Of a DNA stretch of 64,000 nt, positions 35,214-43,155 are shown piece by piece. The notes below the pieces were generated by a model. That model saw only the letters and a list, made by a program, of their open reading frames with translations, was not told the DNA's origin and did not search any database. Every line of letters starts with the position of its first letter. The first letter of the stretch is position 1. The position numbers and the translations under genes are program-made. The stretch comes from Lachnocurva sp045579705 (GTDB taxonomy: Bacteria > Bacillota > Clostridia > Lachnospirales > Lachnospiraceae), in the NCBI GenBank assembly GCA_045579705.1, contig JAZNMP010000034.1, positions 4,847 through 68,846 on the forward strand. Reading direction: 5' to 3'.

Positions 35214-37727
35214 ATGATGAAACAAACACGAGATTTGGAAAAATTTTACGATAAGATTCGCGTATATCAGAACGATTTGCATAGGAAGAACCAGAAGAAG
35301 ATTCGTGTAGGTTTGAAGATTAATATCTTCTTGCCTTTGGTCTTTTTGATAATCAGTTTTATCACTCAGAGTAGTAAGCTGGTTTTCCTGGTATTGTGGA
35401 TAGTATCCCTGTTTAGTATAGCTTTCTATCTGTTATATGTAGAGTTTACCGATGTCAAACTGCAACAGAAGATGAATGAGTTTGGCATAGATAATGATGA
35501 AGAAATCCGGTCACTGATTGGAAATCAGGTAGAGCGGGGATTGGAAGAAATCGATGACAAGATTGGAATCACCAGAAATATTCAGAAGATTATCGCGTCA
35601 GATGTGAAGCGACTTAGTAAGAATGTGGTGGCGTATGTGGTTATCATAGGTTTGACAGTAATTCCTTCGCTTTATGCGTGGTTCAATATCCTGTCGAACT
35701 GGGATCCGTATGGACAGAAGGCAACCAGCCATCTTCAGGTTGCGGTAGTATCCGTCGACAAAGGCGAGAAATTTGGTTCAAAGAAGTTGAACATCGGAAA
35801 TATGATCATCGATAATTTAAAAGAGAATAAAACCATCGATTGGGTATTTGTTGATACGAAAAAAGAAGTTGTCGACGGAGTTCATGCCGGAGATTATTAT
35901 GCTGCTTTGGTTATAGATGAGAATTTCTCAAAGGACATGGTGAGTTTCCTGAATTCAGAGATAGTAAATCCGAAGATTACGTACTATCAGAATGAGAAGA
36001 AGAATGCTATCGCTCCAAAGATTACAGGTAAAGTAAAGACGGCTATTCAGCGAGAAGTCGATGTCGCTTTTATAAATACGATTGCGGATGCTCTCATCCA
36101 GACTGGGGACTATCTCGTAACAGAAGATGAGAATGGAAACCATAGTGGCCAGTTGATCGGAAGACTTGAACAGCTGGATAATAATATGAAGACGGTGATC
36201 CTCGTATTAGACAGTTATGATTCTGTGATGGAATCTTCTAAATCACTTATGAGTTCGAGTAAAGATGTAGTTATAAATGTAAATGACTCTCTTTCTATAG
36301 CGAAGGTGCTCGCAGAAAGCATGAAAGATGCGATTGGCACAGTATCGCAGTCGACGAACATTTCGAGTGAAGTAATTACGAATTATTTAAATGATACCAA
36401 AGCAAAGATAGAAGAGCTTAAGGTAGTAGATTTAAAGAATGAGTTGAAAAAATCTCTGGAAGACGGAAGGGCTGCCTTGAATACTTTTTCCGAAAAGGAA
36501 CAGAGCGCAAAGGCTTCCTGGGATAGCGTAAAGGGAAATCTGGCGGGAATCGATACAGGAAATGCGACTTTGAATGAAGAAATACAGAATTCCATTACGC
36601 AGATAGATGATACTTTTAATCGTGTGGATTCTAGTGTTTCTGAACTGAATGCTGCGTTAAATGATCCAAATATGAATCTGGATGAGAAACTGGATCGATT
36701 GGAAACTACAGTAAATAGTTTAAAGAACAAGCTGGATGATTTGAAGCAGAAATTGAATGAAAGTGTGGTTCCAAAGCTTAATTCAGTATATGCTGATCTC
36801 CAGAAATCCATGGACCAGACAGCAAAGATTCTCGGAAATAAAGAAGCTGCTTTTTCAAAAGTTATTGGAAATATCGGAAAGGTTGATACAAAGCTTTCTG
36901 GTTCTGAGCAGGATTTAAAGAAAGCCAAAGAGGAAGCGGAGAGGTTAGAGGAAAAACTTTCGAAGCTTATCGGCGAGCTAAAGGGTGTGACACAGGAAGA
37001 ACAGTACCAGAAACTGATTAGTCTGATAAAGAACGATCCGGGATATCTGGCAGACTTCATTTCAAGTCCGGTTGATGTAACTGAGAAATATATCTATCCG
37101 GTTGAGAATAATGGTTCTATGACAGCACCTTTCTATATCGTGCTTTCTATCTGGGTAGGTGCGCTTATCATGTCTACGATTTTAAAGACTGAGGTGCACG
37201 ATAAATCGAATTTAATGAATGTAAAGAACTGGCAGTGTTTCATAGGAAGATTTTTTACAACTTATGTAGTAGGACAGATTCAGACGATCATAACTGTATT
37301 TGGCGCGCTGTTCTTTGTAGGAATTCAGTGCAAACACCCAGTGCTTATGGTTATAGCTTGCTCGTGGACTACATTCGTATTTGATATATTGCTTTATTCA
37401 TTTACTTATTCCTTTGGAAATGTGGGAGAAGCGCTTTCAGTTATTCTCATGGTAATTCAGGTTGCAGGCGCGGGCGGAACATTCCCTATAGAAGTCTTAC
37501 CGCAGGTGTTCCAGAAACTATATACATTTATGCCGTTTAATTATGCGATGAACGCAGTTCGAGAATGTATAGCGGGAAGATATCAGAATGACTATTGGTG
37601 GTATTTGCTGACATTGCTGGTGTATGTCGTGATTGCGGTTGCAATAGGTGTGTTATTGTACTATCCATGTAAGAAGTTAAATGATAAAGTTGAGAAGAGT
37701 AAAGATAACTCGGGAATCCTGATTTAA
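35214..37727 (+). CDS. YhgE/Pip family membrane protein (second, longer copy)
   Basis: An 837-residue paralogue of the preceding protein. It carries an extra N-terminal part of about 130 residues with two membrane spans (FLPLVFLIISFITQ and VFLVLWIVSLFSIAFYLLYV) before the shared start IPSLYAWFNILSNWDPYGQK. The coiled-coil middle spans about 300-590, and the C-terminal membrane domain has AGAGGTFPIEVLPQVFQKLY. It may form a heteromeric envelope complex with the first copy. Start could be ATG 35214 or 35217 (GGAG at 35208). Confidence 0.9.
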   Translation: MMKQTRDLEKFYDKIRVYQNDLHRKNQKKIRVGLKINIFLPLVFLIISFITQSSKLVFLVLWIVSLFSIAFYLLYVEFTDVKLQQKMNEFGIDNDEEIRSLIGNQVERGLEEIDDKIGITRNIQKIIASDVKRLSKNVVAYVVIIGLTVIPSLYAWFNILSNWDPYGQKATSHLQVAVVSVDKGEKFGSKKLNIGNMIIDNLKENKTIDWVFVDTKKEVVDGVHAGDYYAALVIDENFSKDMVSFLNSEIVNPKITYYQNEKKNAIAPKITGKVKTAIQREVDVAFINTIADALIQTGDYLVTEDENGNHSGQLIGRLEQLDNNMKTVILVLDSYDSVMESSKSLMSSSKDVVINVNDSLSIAKVLAESMKDAIGTVSQSTNISSEVITNYLNDTKAKIEELKVVDLKNELKKSLEDGRAALNTFSEKEQSAKASWDSVKGNLAGIDTGNATLNEEIQNSITQIDDTFNRVDSSVSELNAALNDPNMNLDEKLDRLETTVNSLKNKLDDLKQKLNESVVPKLNSVYADLQKSMDQTAKILGNKEAAFSKVIGNIGKVDTKLSGSEQDLKKAKEEAERLEEKLSKLIGELKGVTQEEQYQKLISLIKNDPGYLADFISSPVDVTEKYIYPVENNGSMTAPFYIVLSIWVGALIMSTILKTEVHDKSNLMNVKNWQCFIGRFFTTYVVGQIQTIITVFGALFFVGIQCKHPVLMVIACSWTTFVFDILLYSFTYSFGNVGEALSVILMVIQVAGAGGTFPIEVLPQVFQKLYTFMPFNYAMNAVRECIAGRYQNDYWWYLLTLLVYVVIAVAIGVLLYYPCKKLNDKVEKSKDNSGILI

Positions 37728-37743
37728 TCGAAAGGGAGTATTT

Positions 37744-38835
37744 ATGAAAGAAAAAAATTCCAACGTATTTATACGTGTGCTAAAGGGAATCGGATGTATT
37801 CTGCTGGCATTAGTATTGGCTGTGGTAGTCTTTTTTTCCTATCTTACTGTGACTGAATATAAACCGAAGGACAAAGAGGCCTTGGAGATTGCTGAGAAAA
37901 GTGATGCTTCAAAGACTGTGCATAAGGGCGATTCTCTTAGGATTATGACCTGGAATATAGGTTACGGTGCTCTCGGAGATAATGCTGATTTCTTTATGGA
38001 TGGTGGTAAGGGAGTTCAGACTGCGACCGAAGATCGAGTAAAAGAGAATATGAAAGGCATCGAGCAGGGAGTTCGAGATATCAATCCTGATGTTGCCTTC
38101 TTTCAGGAAGTAGATGTGAATTCAGCCAGATCTCACAAAGTAGATGAAGCTAAGTATTTGGAGGACAGATTTGATGGATATACAGATACGTTTGCTACGA
38201 ATTATAAGGTTCCGTTTATTCCATATCCGATACCACCTATCGGAAAGGTTCATGGTGGAATTTTGACTATGACGAAATATGGAATAACAGATTCTACTCG
38301 TGTACAGCTGCCATGTCCTTTTAGTTGGCCATATAGATTAGGAAATTTGAAGAGATGTCTGGCTATAAACAGGGTTCCGGTAGAGGGTACTGATAAGGAA
38401 TTAGTTCTAGTAAATCTCCACCTCGAAGCTTATGATTCAGGGGAAGGAAAGATTGAACAGACAAAGATGTTAAAGGATTATCTGCAGGCAGAAGCTGATA
38501 AAGGAAATTATGTGATTGCTGCAGGAGATTTCAATCAGATTTTTTCAAATGTAGATGGATCTAAATTTCCTACATTAGAAGGAAAATGGCAGGCAGGAAA
38601 ATTAGATGTGAAAGAGTTTAGTTCTGATTGGACATTCTCAATGGATGAAACAAAGGCAAGTTGTCGTTCTCTAGACCAGCCACTTAAAGGCGCAGACCGG
38701 AATAATTTTCAGTACTATATAATCGATGGTTTTATCACTTCGAAGAATGTCGAGGTGAAATCGGTAAAGACTAAAGATTTGAAGTTTAAGAATACTGATC
38801 ATAATCCGGTTGTCCTGGAGATTAAGATGAAATGA
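37744..38835 (+). CDS. Membrane-anchored endonuclease/exonuclease/phosphatase (EEP) family protein
   Basis: A 363-residue protein with one N-terminal membrane span (GIGCILLALVLAVVVFFSYL) followed by an outward-facing EEP domain. Catalytic motifs in order: RIMTWNIGYG (Asn, magnesium), DVAFFQEVDVN (Glu), LVNLHLEAYDSG (His), IAAGDFNQIF (Asp-Asn), and KNTDHNPVVLEIK (Asp-His). The substrate may be a nucleic acid, phosphoinositide or sphingolipid-like ester; it cannot be told. It follows the Pip genes by 17 bases. Confidence 0.88.
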   Translation: MKEKNSNVFIRVLKGIGCILLALVLAVVVFFSYLTVTEYKPKDKEALEIAEKSDASKTVHKGDSLRIMTWNIGYGALGDNADFFMDGGKGVQTATEDRVKENMKGIEQGVRDINPDVAFFQEVDVNSARSHKVDEAKYLEDRFDGYTDTFATNYKVPFIPYPIPPIGKVHGGILTMTKYGITDSTRVQLPCPFSWPYRLGNLKRCLAINRVPVEGTDKELVLVNLHLEAYDSGEGKIEQTKMLKDYLQAEADKGNYVIAAGDFNQIFSNVDGSKFPTLEGKWQAGKLDVKEFSSDWTFSMDETKASCRSLDQPLKGADRNNFQYYIIDGFITSKNVEVKSVKTKDLKFKNTDHNPVVLEIKMK

Positions 38836-38851
38836 TTTGAGGTTAAATATT

Positions 38852-39424
38852 ATGGGAGAAGATAACTTCATTTTATTTATGACTGAAGTTGATTTTATCA
38901 ATGGATTTCTGTCAGGAAAGAATAACGTGGCTACTTTCCTCAAATATATTCTTTGGAACATTGGACCATGTTTTATAATTTTTACATTGTTGATATTAAT
39001 TTTTCCAAGCTTACGTAGAAGAGAAATCTTAGTTGATAGACTTCTATTTGTAATATTAATACTAATTGAAATCGTGCAGTTTATAAATCCAAGCGGAGTA
39101 TTTAATATTGATGATGTTATATTGAGACAAGTCGGAGGAGTGTTCGGTTTAAAATTAGGGGTATTGATTATGGATTTAAAAAAGAATGAAGAAAATGTAG
39201 TTAAATTGATATGTCCATATTGTAAATCTGAAATGACGAAAGGGTATATTTGGAGTTCTTTTGGCGGAAATATAAAATGGAGAAATGATTTCAAGTATTT
39301 AGATAAGAGAAAGCTAACAAGTCTATTTACAAGCTCTGAAGTAGAGACGTATTATTGTAAATTATGCAATAAGATGATTATGTCAGTGCCTCCAGAAGGA
39401 AAACTTTTTGGAAAAATAGAATAG
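38852..39424 (+). CDS. VanZ-like membrane protein fused to a zinc-ribbon (DUF6487-like) domain
   Basis: A 190-residue protein; the ATG at 38852 follows GAGG. The N-terminal half has several membrane spans with the VanZ-like end LIEIVQFINPSGVFNIDDVI, then LRQVGGVFGLKLG. The C-terminal half has LICPYCKSEMTKGYIWSSFG and later YYCKLCNKMI, two CxxC knuckles as in small DUF6487-type zinc ribbons. Each part is known separately; the fusion is noteworthy. It starts 17 bases after the EEP gene, probably in the same operon. Confidence 0.65.
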   Translation: MGEDNFILFMTEVDFINGFLSGKNNVATFLKYILWNIGPCFIIFTLLILIFPSLRRREILVDRLLFVILILIEIVQFINPSGVFNIDDVILRQVGGVFGLKLGVLIMDLKKNEENVVKLICPYCKSEMTKGYIWSSFGGNIKWRNDFKYLDKRKLTSLFTSSEVETYYCKLCNKMIMSVPPEGKLFGKIE

Positions 39425-39439
39425 TCGTAATTTAAAAAT

Positions 39440-39467
39440 CTCACTCATAAAATGAATGAGGTTTTTG
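39440..39467 (+). terminator. Weak Rho-independent terminator before pyrG
   Basis: CTCACTCAT pairs with ATGAATGAG (one mismatch) and is followed by GTTTTTGTG. Confidence 0.6.
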
Positions 39468-39488
39468 TGAATAGACGGGATTTATGTA

Positions 39489-39518
39489 TTGACATGTAAG
39501 GGTGGAAGTTAGTAGAAT
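39489..39518 (+). promoter_or_regulatory. pyrG promoter candidate
   Basis: TTGACA (39489-39494), 18 bases, TAGAAT (39513-39518), 32 bases before pyrG. No pyrG attenuator-type GGGC leader with a terminator was noticed in this short leader. Confidence 0.6.
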
Positions 39519-39550
39519 GATTTAGTTGATTTTTTATTAAGGAGATAAAA

Positions 39551-41137
39551 ATGGCTAAATACGTATTTGTAACAGGTGGAGTTGTTTCAGGTCTGGGAAA
39601 GGGAATCACGGCTGCTTCTCTTGGAAGACTATTGAAAGCTCGTGGATATTCTGTAACTATGCAGAAGTTTGATCCATATCTCAATGTGGATCCGGGTACT
39701 ATGAACCCTATTCAGCATGGTGAAGTATTTGTAACTGATGATGGTACAGAGACTGACCTCGACTTGGGACATTATGAGAGATTTATCGACGAAAGTCTAA
39801 ACTATAACTCAAATGTAACTAGTGGAAAGGTTTACTGGTCAGTTCTGAACAAAGAACGTCGTGGCGATTACGGCGGAGGTACTGTACAGGTTATCCCTCA
39901 TATTACAAATGAAATTAAAGGCCGTTTTGATACAGGAAAGTCTGATGTAGTAATTATCGAGGTTGGTGGTACTGTAGGAGATATGGAGTCTCAGCCATTC
40001 CTCGAAGCTATCCGTCAGTTTAGACAGGAACAGGGAATTGGAAATACATGTCTCATTCATGTTACACTGATTCCTTACCTTTTTGGTTCAGAAGAACTGA
40101 AGACTAAGCCTACACAGATGAGCGTGAGAGAGCTTATGAGAACAGGTATTTATGCCGATGTAATCGTAGCTCGTACTGGTATGGAGTTGGATTCAGATGT
40201 AAAGCAGAAGATAGCTCAGTTCTGTAACGTTCCTGCAAACCATGTAATTCAGAACTTAAATGCATCAAGTATTTATGAAGTTCCACTTATGATGGAAGAT
40301 GAGAAGTTAGCTGATGCTGTTTGTGAGTCTTTAGGACTTGAGTGTCCGGAACCAGACCTTACAGAGTGGAAGACTATGGTAGATAATCTTCTAAACCCAG
40401 AGAAGGAAGTAGAGATTGCCCTAGTTGGTAAGTATACAAAACTTCATGATGCATATCTTTCTGTAGTAGAAGCACTATATCATGGTGGTATAGATAAGAG
40501 AATCAAGGTTAATATCCGTTGGGTTGAATCAGAGGATGTTGAGAAGAAGGGTGTTGAAGAAACACTTAAAGGTATTGATGGATTAATCGTTCCTGGAGGA
40601 TTTGGTTCTCGTGGTACAGAAGGAATGATTTCTGCTATTAAATATGCTAGAGAAAACAAGATTCCATTCCTGGGAATCTGTCTCGGAATGCAGATGGCCC
40701 TCGTAGAATATGCTAGAGATATTGTAGGTTGGAAGGATGCCCATTCTTCTGAACTTAATGCTGAAACTATGCATCCGGTTATCGATCTCATGCCGGAACA
40801 GAAGGAAGTAGAGAATCTCGGTGGAACTATGAGATTAGGAGCTTATCCATGTCATTTGGTAGAGGGCACTCTTGCACATAAGCTTTATGGCACAGACGAG
40901 ATTTCTGAACGTCATAGACATAGATATGAAGTAAACAACACATTTAGAAGCGAAATTGCAAAGGCAGGACTCGTTTTCTCAGGTCAGTCACCAGATGGTC
41001 ATATTGTAGAAATGATTGAGCTTGAAGATCATCCATACTTTATCGCTACTCAGGGACATCCAGAATTTAAGTCACGTCCTAACAGACCACATCCACTTTT
41101 CAAAGGATTGGTTGAAGCTTCATCAGAGAATAAATAA
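39551..41137 (+). CDS. pyrG: CTP synthase
   Basis: A 528-residue enzyme that makes CTP from UTP, ATP and glutamine. The N-terminal synthase domain begins YVFVTGGVVSGLGKGITAAS with the P-loop, then MQKFDPYLNVDPGTMNPIQH. The C-terminal class I glutaminase has IPFLGICLGMQMALVEYARD with the nucleophile Cys (about residue 377), and HPEFKSRPNRPHPLF supplying His and Glu of the triad. Length is normal. AAGGAG precedes the ATG. Confidence 0.98.
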   Translation: MAKYVFVTGGVVSGLGKGITAASLGRLLKARGYSVTMQKFDPYLNVDPGTMNPIQHGEVFVTDDGTETDLDLGHYERFIDESLNYNSNVTSGKVYWSVLNKERRGDYGGGTVQVIPHITNEIKGRFDTGKSDVVIIEVGGTVGDMESQPFLEAIRQFRQEQGIGNTCLIHVTLIPYLFGSEELKTKPTQMSVRELMRTGIYADVIVARTGMELDSDVKQKIAQFCNVPANHVIQNLNASSIYEVPLMMEDEKLADAVCESLGLECPEPDLTEWKTMVDNLLNPEKEVEIALVGKYTKLHDAYLSVVEALYHGGIDKRIKVNIRWVESEDVEKKGVEETLKGIDGLIVPGGFGSRGTEGMISAIKYARENKIPFLGICLGMQMALVEYARDIVGWKDAHSSELNAETMHPVIDLMPEQKEVENLGGTMRLGAYPCHLVEGTLAHKLYGTDEISERHRHRYEVNNTFRSEIAKAGLVFSGQSPDGHIVEMIELEDHPYFIATQGHPEFKSRPNRPHPLFKGLVEASSENK

Positions 41138-41145
41138 GAAATTAG

Positions 41146-41178
41146 AAACTCATGGTAGAAATACCATGAGTTTTTTGT
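41146..41178 (+). terminator. Rho-independent terminator after pyrG
   Basis: AAACTCATGGTA pairs with TACCATGAGTTT followed by TTTGTGT. It separates pyrG from the peptide locus. Confidence 0.9.
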
Positions 41179-41214
41179 GTTTGAAAAAATATAAAAATTA
41201 AAGGCAAATATAAA

Positions 41215-41263
41215 AAGTTGACAGATATGTCACTTGTTTTTTGAGAAAATAGAAGAATATAAT
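41215..41263 (+). promoter_or_regulatory. Promoter of precursor 1 with an activator-type operator
   Basis: TATAAT (41258-41263) has a TTGTTT -35 (41234-41239, spacer 18). Directly upstream is the perfect inverted repeat TGACA-gata-TGTCA (41219-41232), centred near -44, a normal activator position. The 18-base word AAGTTGACAGATATGTCA (41215-41232) recurs with one change before protease 4 (53653-53670). Confidence 0.6.
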
Positions 41264-41284
41264 AAACTAAAGCTTAATTAAGTA

Positions 41285-41300
41285 TGTAATTGCAATTACA
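41285..41300. promoter_or_regulatory. Perfect 16-bp palindrome in the precursor 1 leader
   Basis: TGTAATTGCAATTACA reads the same on both strands. It lies about 20-35 bases after the predicted transcription start and 11 bases before the ribosome site AAGGGGGGAG, so it could be a second operator or a leader RNA stem. Confidence 0.5.
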
Positions 41301-41326
41301 AATTTAATGGAAGGGGGGAGATTGAA

Positions 41327-41485
41327 ATGACAAAACTTGAAGATTTACTTTGGACAAAAGAAGAGACAGTTGAAGTAAAAGAAACAAAGGATATCGCTGT
41401 GGATACTAAACTGATTATGAATACTTCGTGTATGGTTATTTGTTGTGGTGGTATTTGGACACCAGGTGGCCCAAGTACTAAGTAA
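41327..41485 (+). CDS. RiPP precursor peptide 1 (CMxICCG core)
   Basis: A 52-residue peptide, too short for ordinary gene calling. It begins MTKLEDLLWTKEETVEVKET, has an acidic-lysine leader without hydrophobic export signal, and ends in a Cys-rich core: LIMNTSCMVICCGGIW then TPGGPSTK. Three Cys lie in CMVICC. The first nine residues and the core pattern MNxxCMxICCG..IW are shared with precursor 2 at 47071, which lies in the same gene cluster. A strong ribosome site (GGGGGGAG) precedes the ATG. The radical SAM enzyme at 43156 is the obvious modifying enzyme. I know no named family with this core. Confidence 0.82.
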   Translation: MTKLEDLLWTKEETVEVKETKDIAVDTKLIMNTSCMVICCGGIWTPGGPSTK

Positions 41486-41496
41486 TGATTAATATT

Positions 41497-41529
41497 GGAG
41501 GATACCTTGGCCATAGGTATCCTCCTTTT
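41497..41529 (+). terminator. Attenuating terminator between precursor 1 and protease 1
   Basis: GGAGGATACC (41497-41506) and GGTATCCTCC (41516-41525) form a perfect ten-pair stem followed by only TTTTG. A leaky terminator here would keep precursor mRNA in excess over the enzymes and exporters downstream. Confidence 0.75.
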
Positions 41530-41549
41530 GATAAGGAAAGAGGGGAAAG

Positions 41550-43145
41550 GTGAAGAGAAAAATATGCGTTATTAGTGCTGTATTAGTTGTGTTGATTTTT
41601 GCTGTTTCGATTATAACGTATTATCCAGTGAGAACTTTTATAGAAGCTAAAATCCTTTTGACGGATGATATAAAAAAAGAAAGATCAAAGAATAGTTTGA
41701 CTGAGTTTAATGCAAAAAGAGTTCGTATTGGAGGGGCGGAGGTTTGTATTGAAGAATCTATTTATTCAGAGAATAAAGCTAGTGAAATAGTAAATCAAAT
41801 TCGGAACGACTGGGTTAAATTATATAGAATAACTGGTGAAAAGATAAAAACTACTGTTTATGTTGTTCCTAATTCATGGAACAAAATCGAAGAAAGCAAA
41901 AAAGAAATCTATGTTAATGAAGAAGAAATAAAAAGTGGTGATTATTTAGTATATTTAACTGAGGGCTCAGGTATTATAGAGGGTTACTGGAAAGGACTTG
42001 CATTAGAAAGTATTATTCGAAACGAAAAAGTAGGTAAGAAAAAGAATTCATTGGATTTAAAAACTAAAGTAGGTGATGTTCTTAGTCCGTTTGTGTTACT
42101 TACAACTTTAAAGAAGTCTAATGATGATAATGTATATATTGCAAAGCAGTATGGACAGTGGATTTATAAAAAGTATGGATGGGATAGATTATGTGAGGAT
42201 AACGGTAAGCTTTTTAATAAGTTTTCTAAGAATACAGAAAAAGATGACGAAGATAACTTAACAAAAGGCGAACGGGTTCTATTTAGTTTTAATCTTGCTC
42301 ATACTGAGGATTTGAAAATCTACAACAAAAACTTTCAGTTAAATTATCCATCAAATTATGAGATTAATAAAAAAGATGAAACTGAAAGATGGAGCAATGT
42401 ATTAGATTATCATACAGAGTTAAAGAATCTTTTGTCTGAGGATTATCCGAAATTAAAAAGTGTAATAGAGAAAACTTCACGAATTAAAATTGAACATATA
42501 TCAACAGGAGACATATCTAGGACATACGAAGATAGAATTGTTTTAGTTCCGAATGTGGGACCTGACACAATTTCACATGAATTAACACATTTTTACACTT
42601 GTAATAATAAGTTTAGAGAAGAAAAACGATGGCTCTATGAGGGTATGGCAGAATATTATTCGTTACAAGTAGAAAAGAAGATTAAAAAGCTTACAGTCGA
42701 TGATAAGGTTGATTATTGGTATTTTAGAAAAGAGGATGAAATAGAAAAACACTCTGACGAAGGAGAGTTTCTTGCGTTAATTAAGAAAGCGTATAAAAAC
42801 ATTTCGAATAATAATCTGAATTACAAGAATTATAATCAGTATGATTTTCAAAAAGCGTGTGCGTTAGTAACGTTAAAAGACGAAAAATGGAAGACTATTC
42901 CAGAAGTTCCTAGTCGTTATGTGTATAGTCTTGGAGAGGTGGCAACTGGTAATAAAAGTGAGAATGATTTAAATAATCTGACATATTCAGAAGCAATGCT
43001 TATGTATGAATATCTCGTGAAGAGGTATGATAAAAAGGTTTTATATGAATTATTCTCCACAAATCGCTCTACAGATAAAATCATAGGAATTTCTGAAGCA
43101 AAGTTAAAAAAGGATTTTTTGAGCTGGGTTAATAAGAATTATTGA
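41550..43145 (+). CDS. Membrane-anchored HExxH metalloprotease 1 (peptidase MA-like)
   Basis: A 531-residue protein with a GTG start at 41550 after AAAGAGGGG. One N-terminal membrane span (KICVISAVLVVLIFAVSIIT) places the rest outside. The zinc site is SHELTHFYT (His343, Glu344, His347) with a third ligand Glu364 in RWLYEGMAEYYSL, the HExxH...WLxEGxAxY layout of peptidase MA-like gluzincins. Shared family marks with three paralogues in this locus are TVYVVPNSW (about 110) and GYWKGLALESIIRNE. It lies between precursor 1 and the radical SAM gene. Possible roles are leader removal, core trimming or self-protection; none is shown. Confidence 0.78.
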   Translation: MKRKICVISAVLVVLIFAVSIITYYPVRTFIEAKILLTDDIKKERSKNSLTEFNAKRVRIGGAEVCIEESIYSENKASEIVNQIRNDWVKLYRITGEKIKTTVYVVPNSWNKIEESKKEIYVNEEEIKSGDYLVYLTEGSGIIEGYWKGLALESIIRNEKVGKKKNSLDLKTKVGDVLSPFVLLTTLKKSNDDNVYIAKQYGQWIYKKYGWDRLCEDNGKLFNKFSKNTEKDDEDNLTKGERVLFSFNLAHTEDLKIYNKNFQLNYPSNYEINKKDETERWSNVLDYHTELKNLLSEDYPKLKSVIEKTSRIKIEHISTGDISRTYEDRIVLVPNVGPDTISHELTHFYTCNNKFREEKRWLYEGMAEYYSLQVEKKIKKLTVDDKVDYWYFRKEDEIEKHSDEGEFLALIKKAYKNISNNNLNYKNYNQYDFQKACALVTLKDEKWKTIPEVPSRYVYSLGEVATGNKSENDLNNLTYSEAMLMYEYLVKRYDKKVLYELFSTNRSTDKIIGISEAKLKKDFLSWVNKNY

Positions 43146-43155
43146 AAGGGAAAAT

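Noticed and set aside
36383..37060. 225-codon minus-strand Ser/Phe-rich frame
   Set aside because: Antisense to the coiled-coil region of the second Pip protein; the composition reflects the opposite strand's codon use.
33337..37727. Type VII secretion locus because of EsaA-like proteins
   Set aside because: No EssC ATPase, WXG100 proteins or other components are nearby; the genes are better left as YhgE/Pip family.
41550..43145. Protease 1 as a lanthipeptide LanP-type serine protease
   Set aside because: No subtilisin triad; the motif is HExxH with a downstream Glu, a zinc metalloprotease layout.
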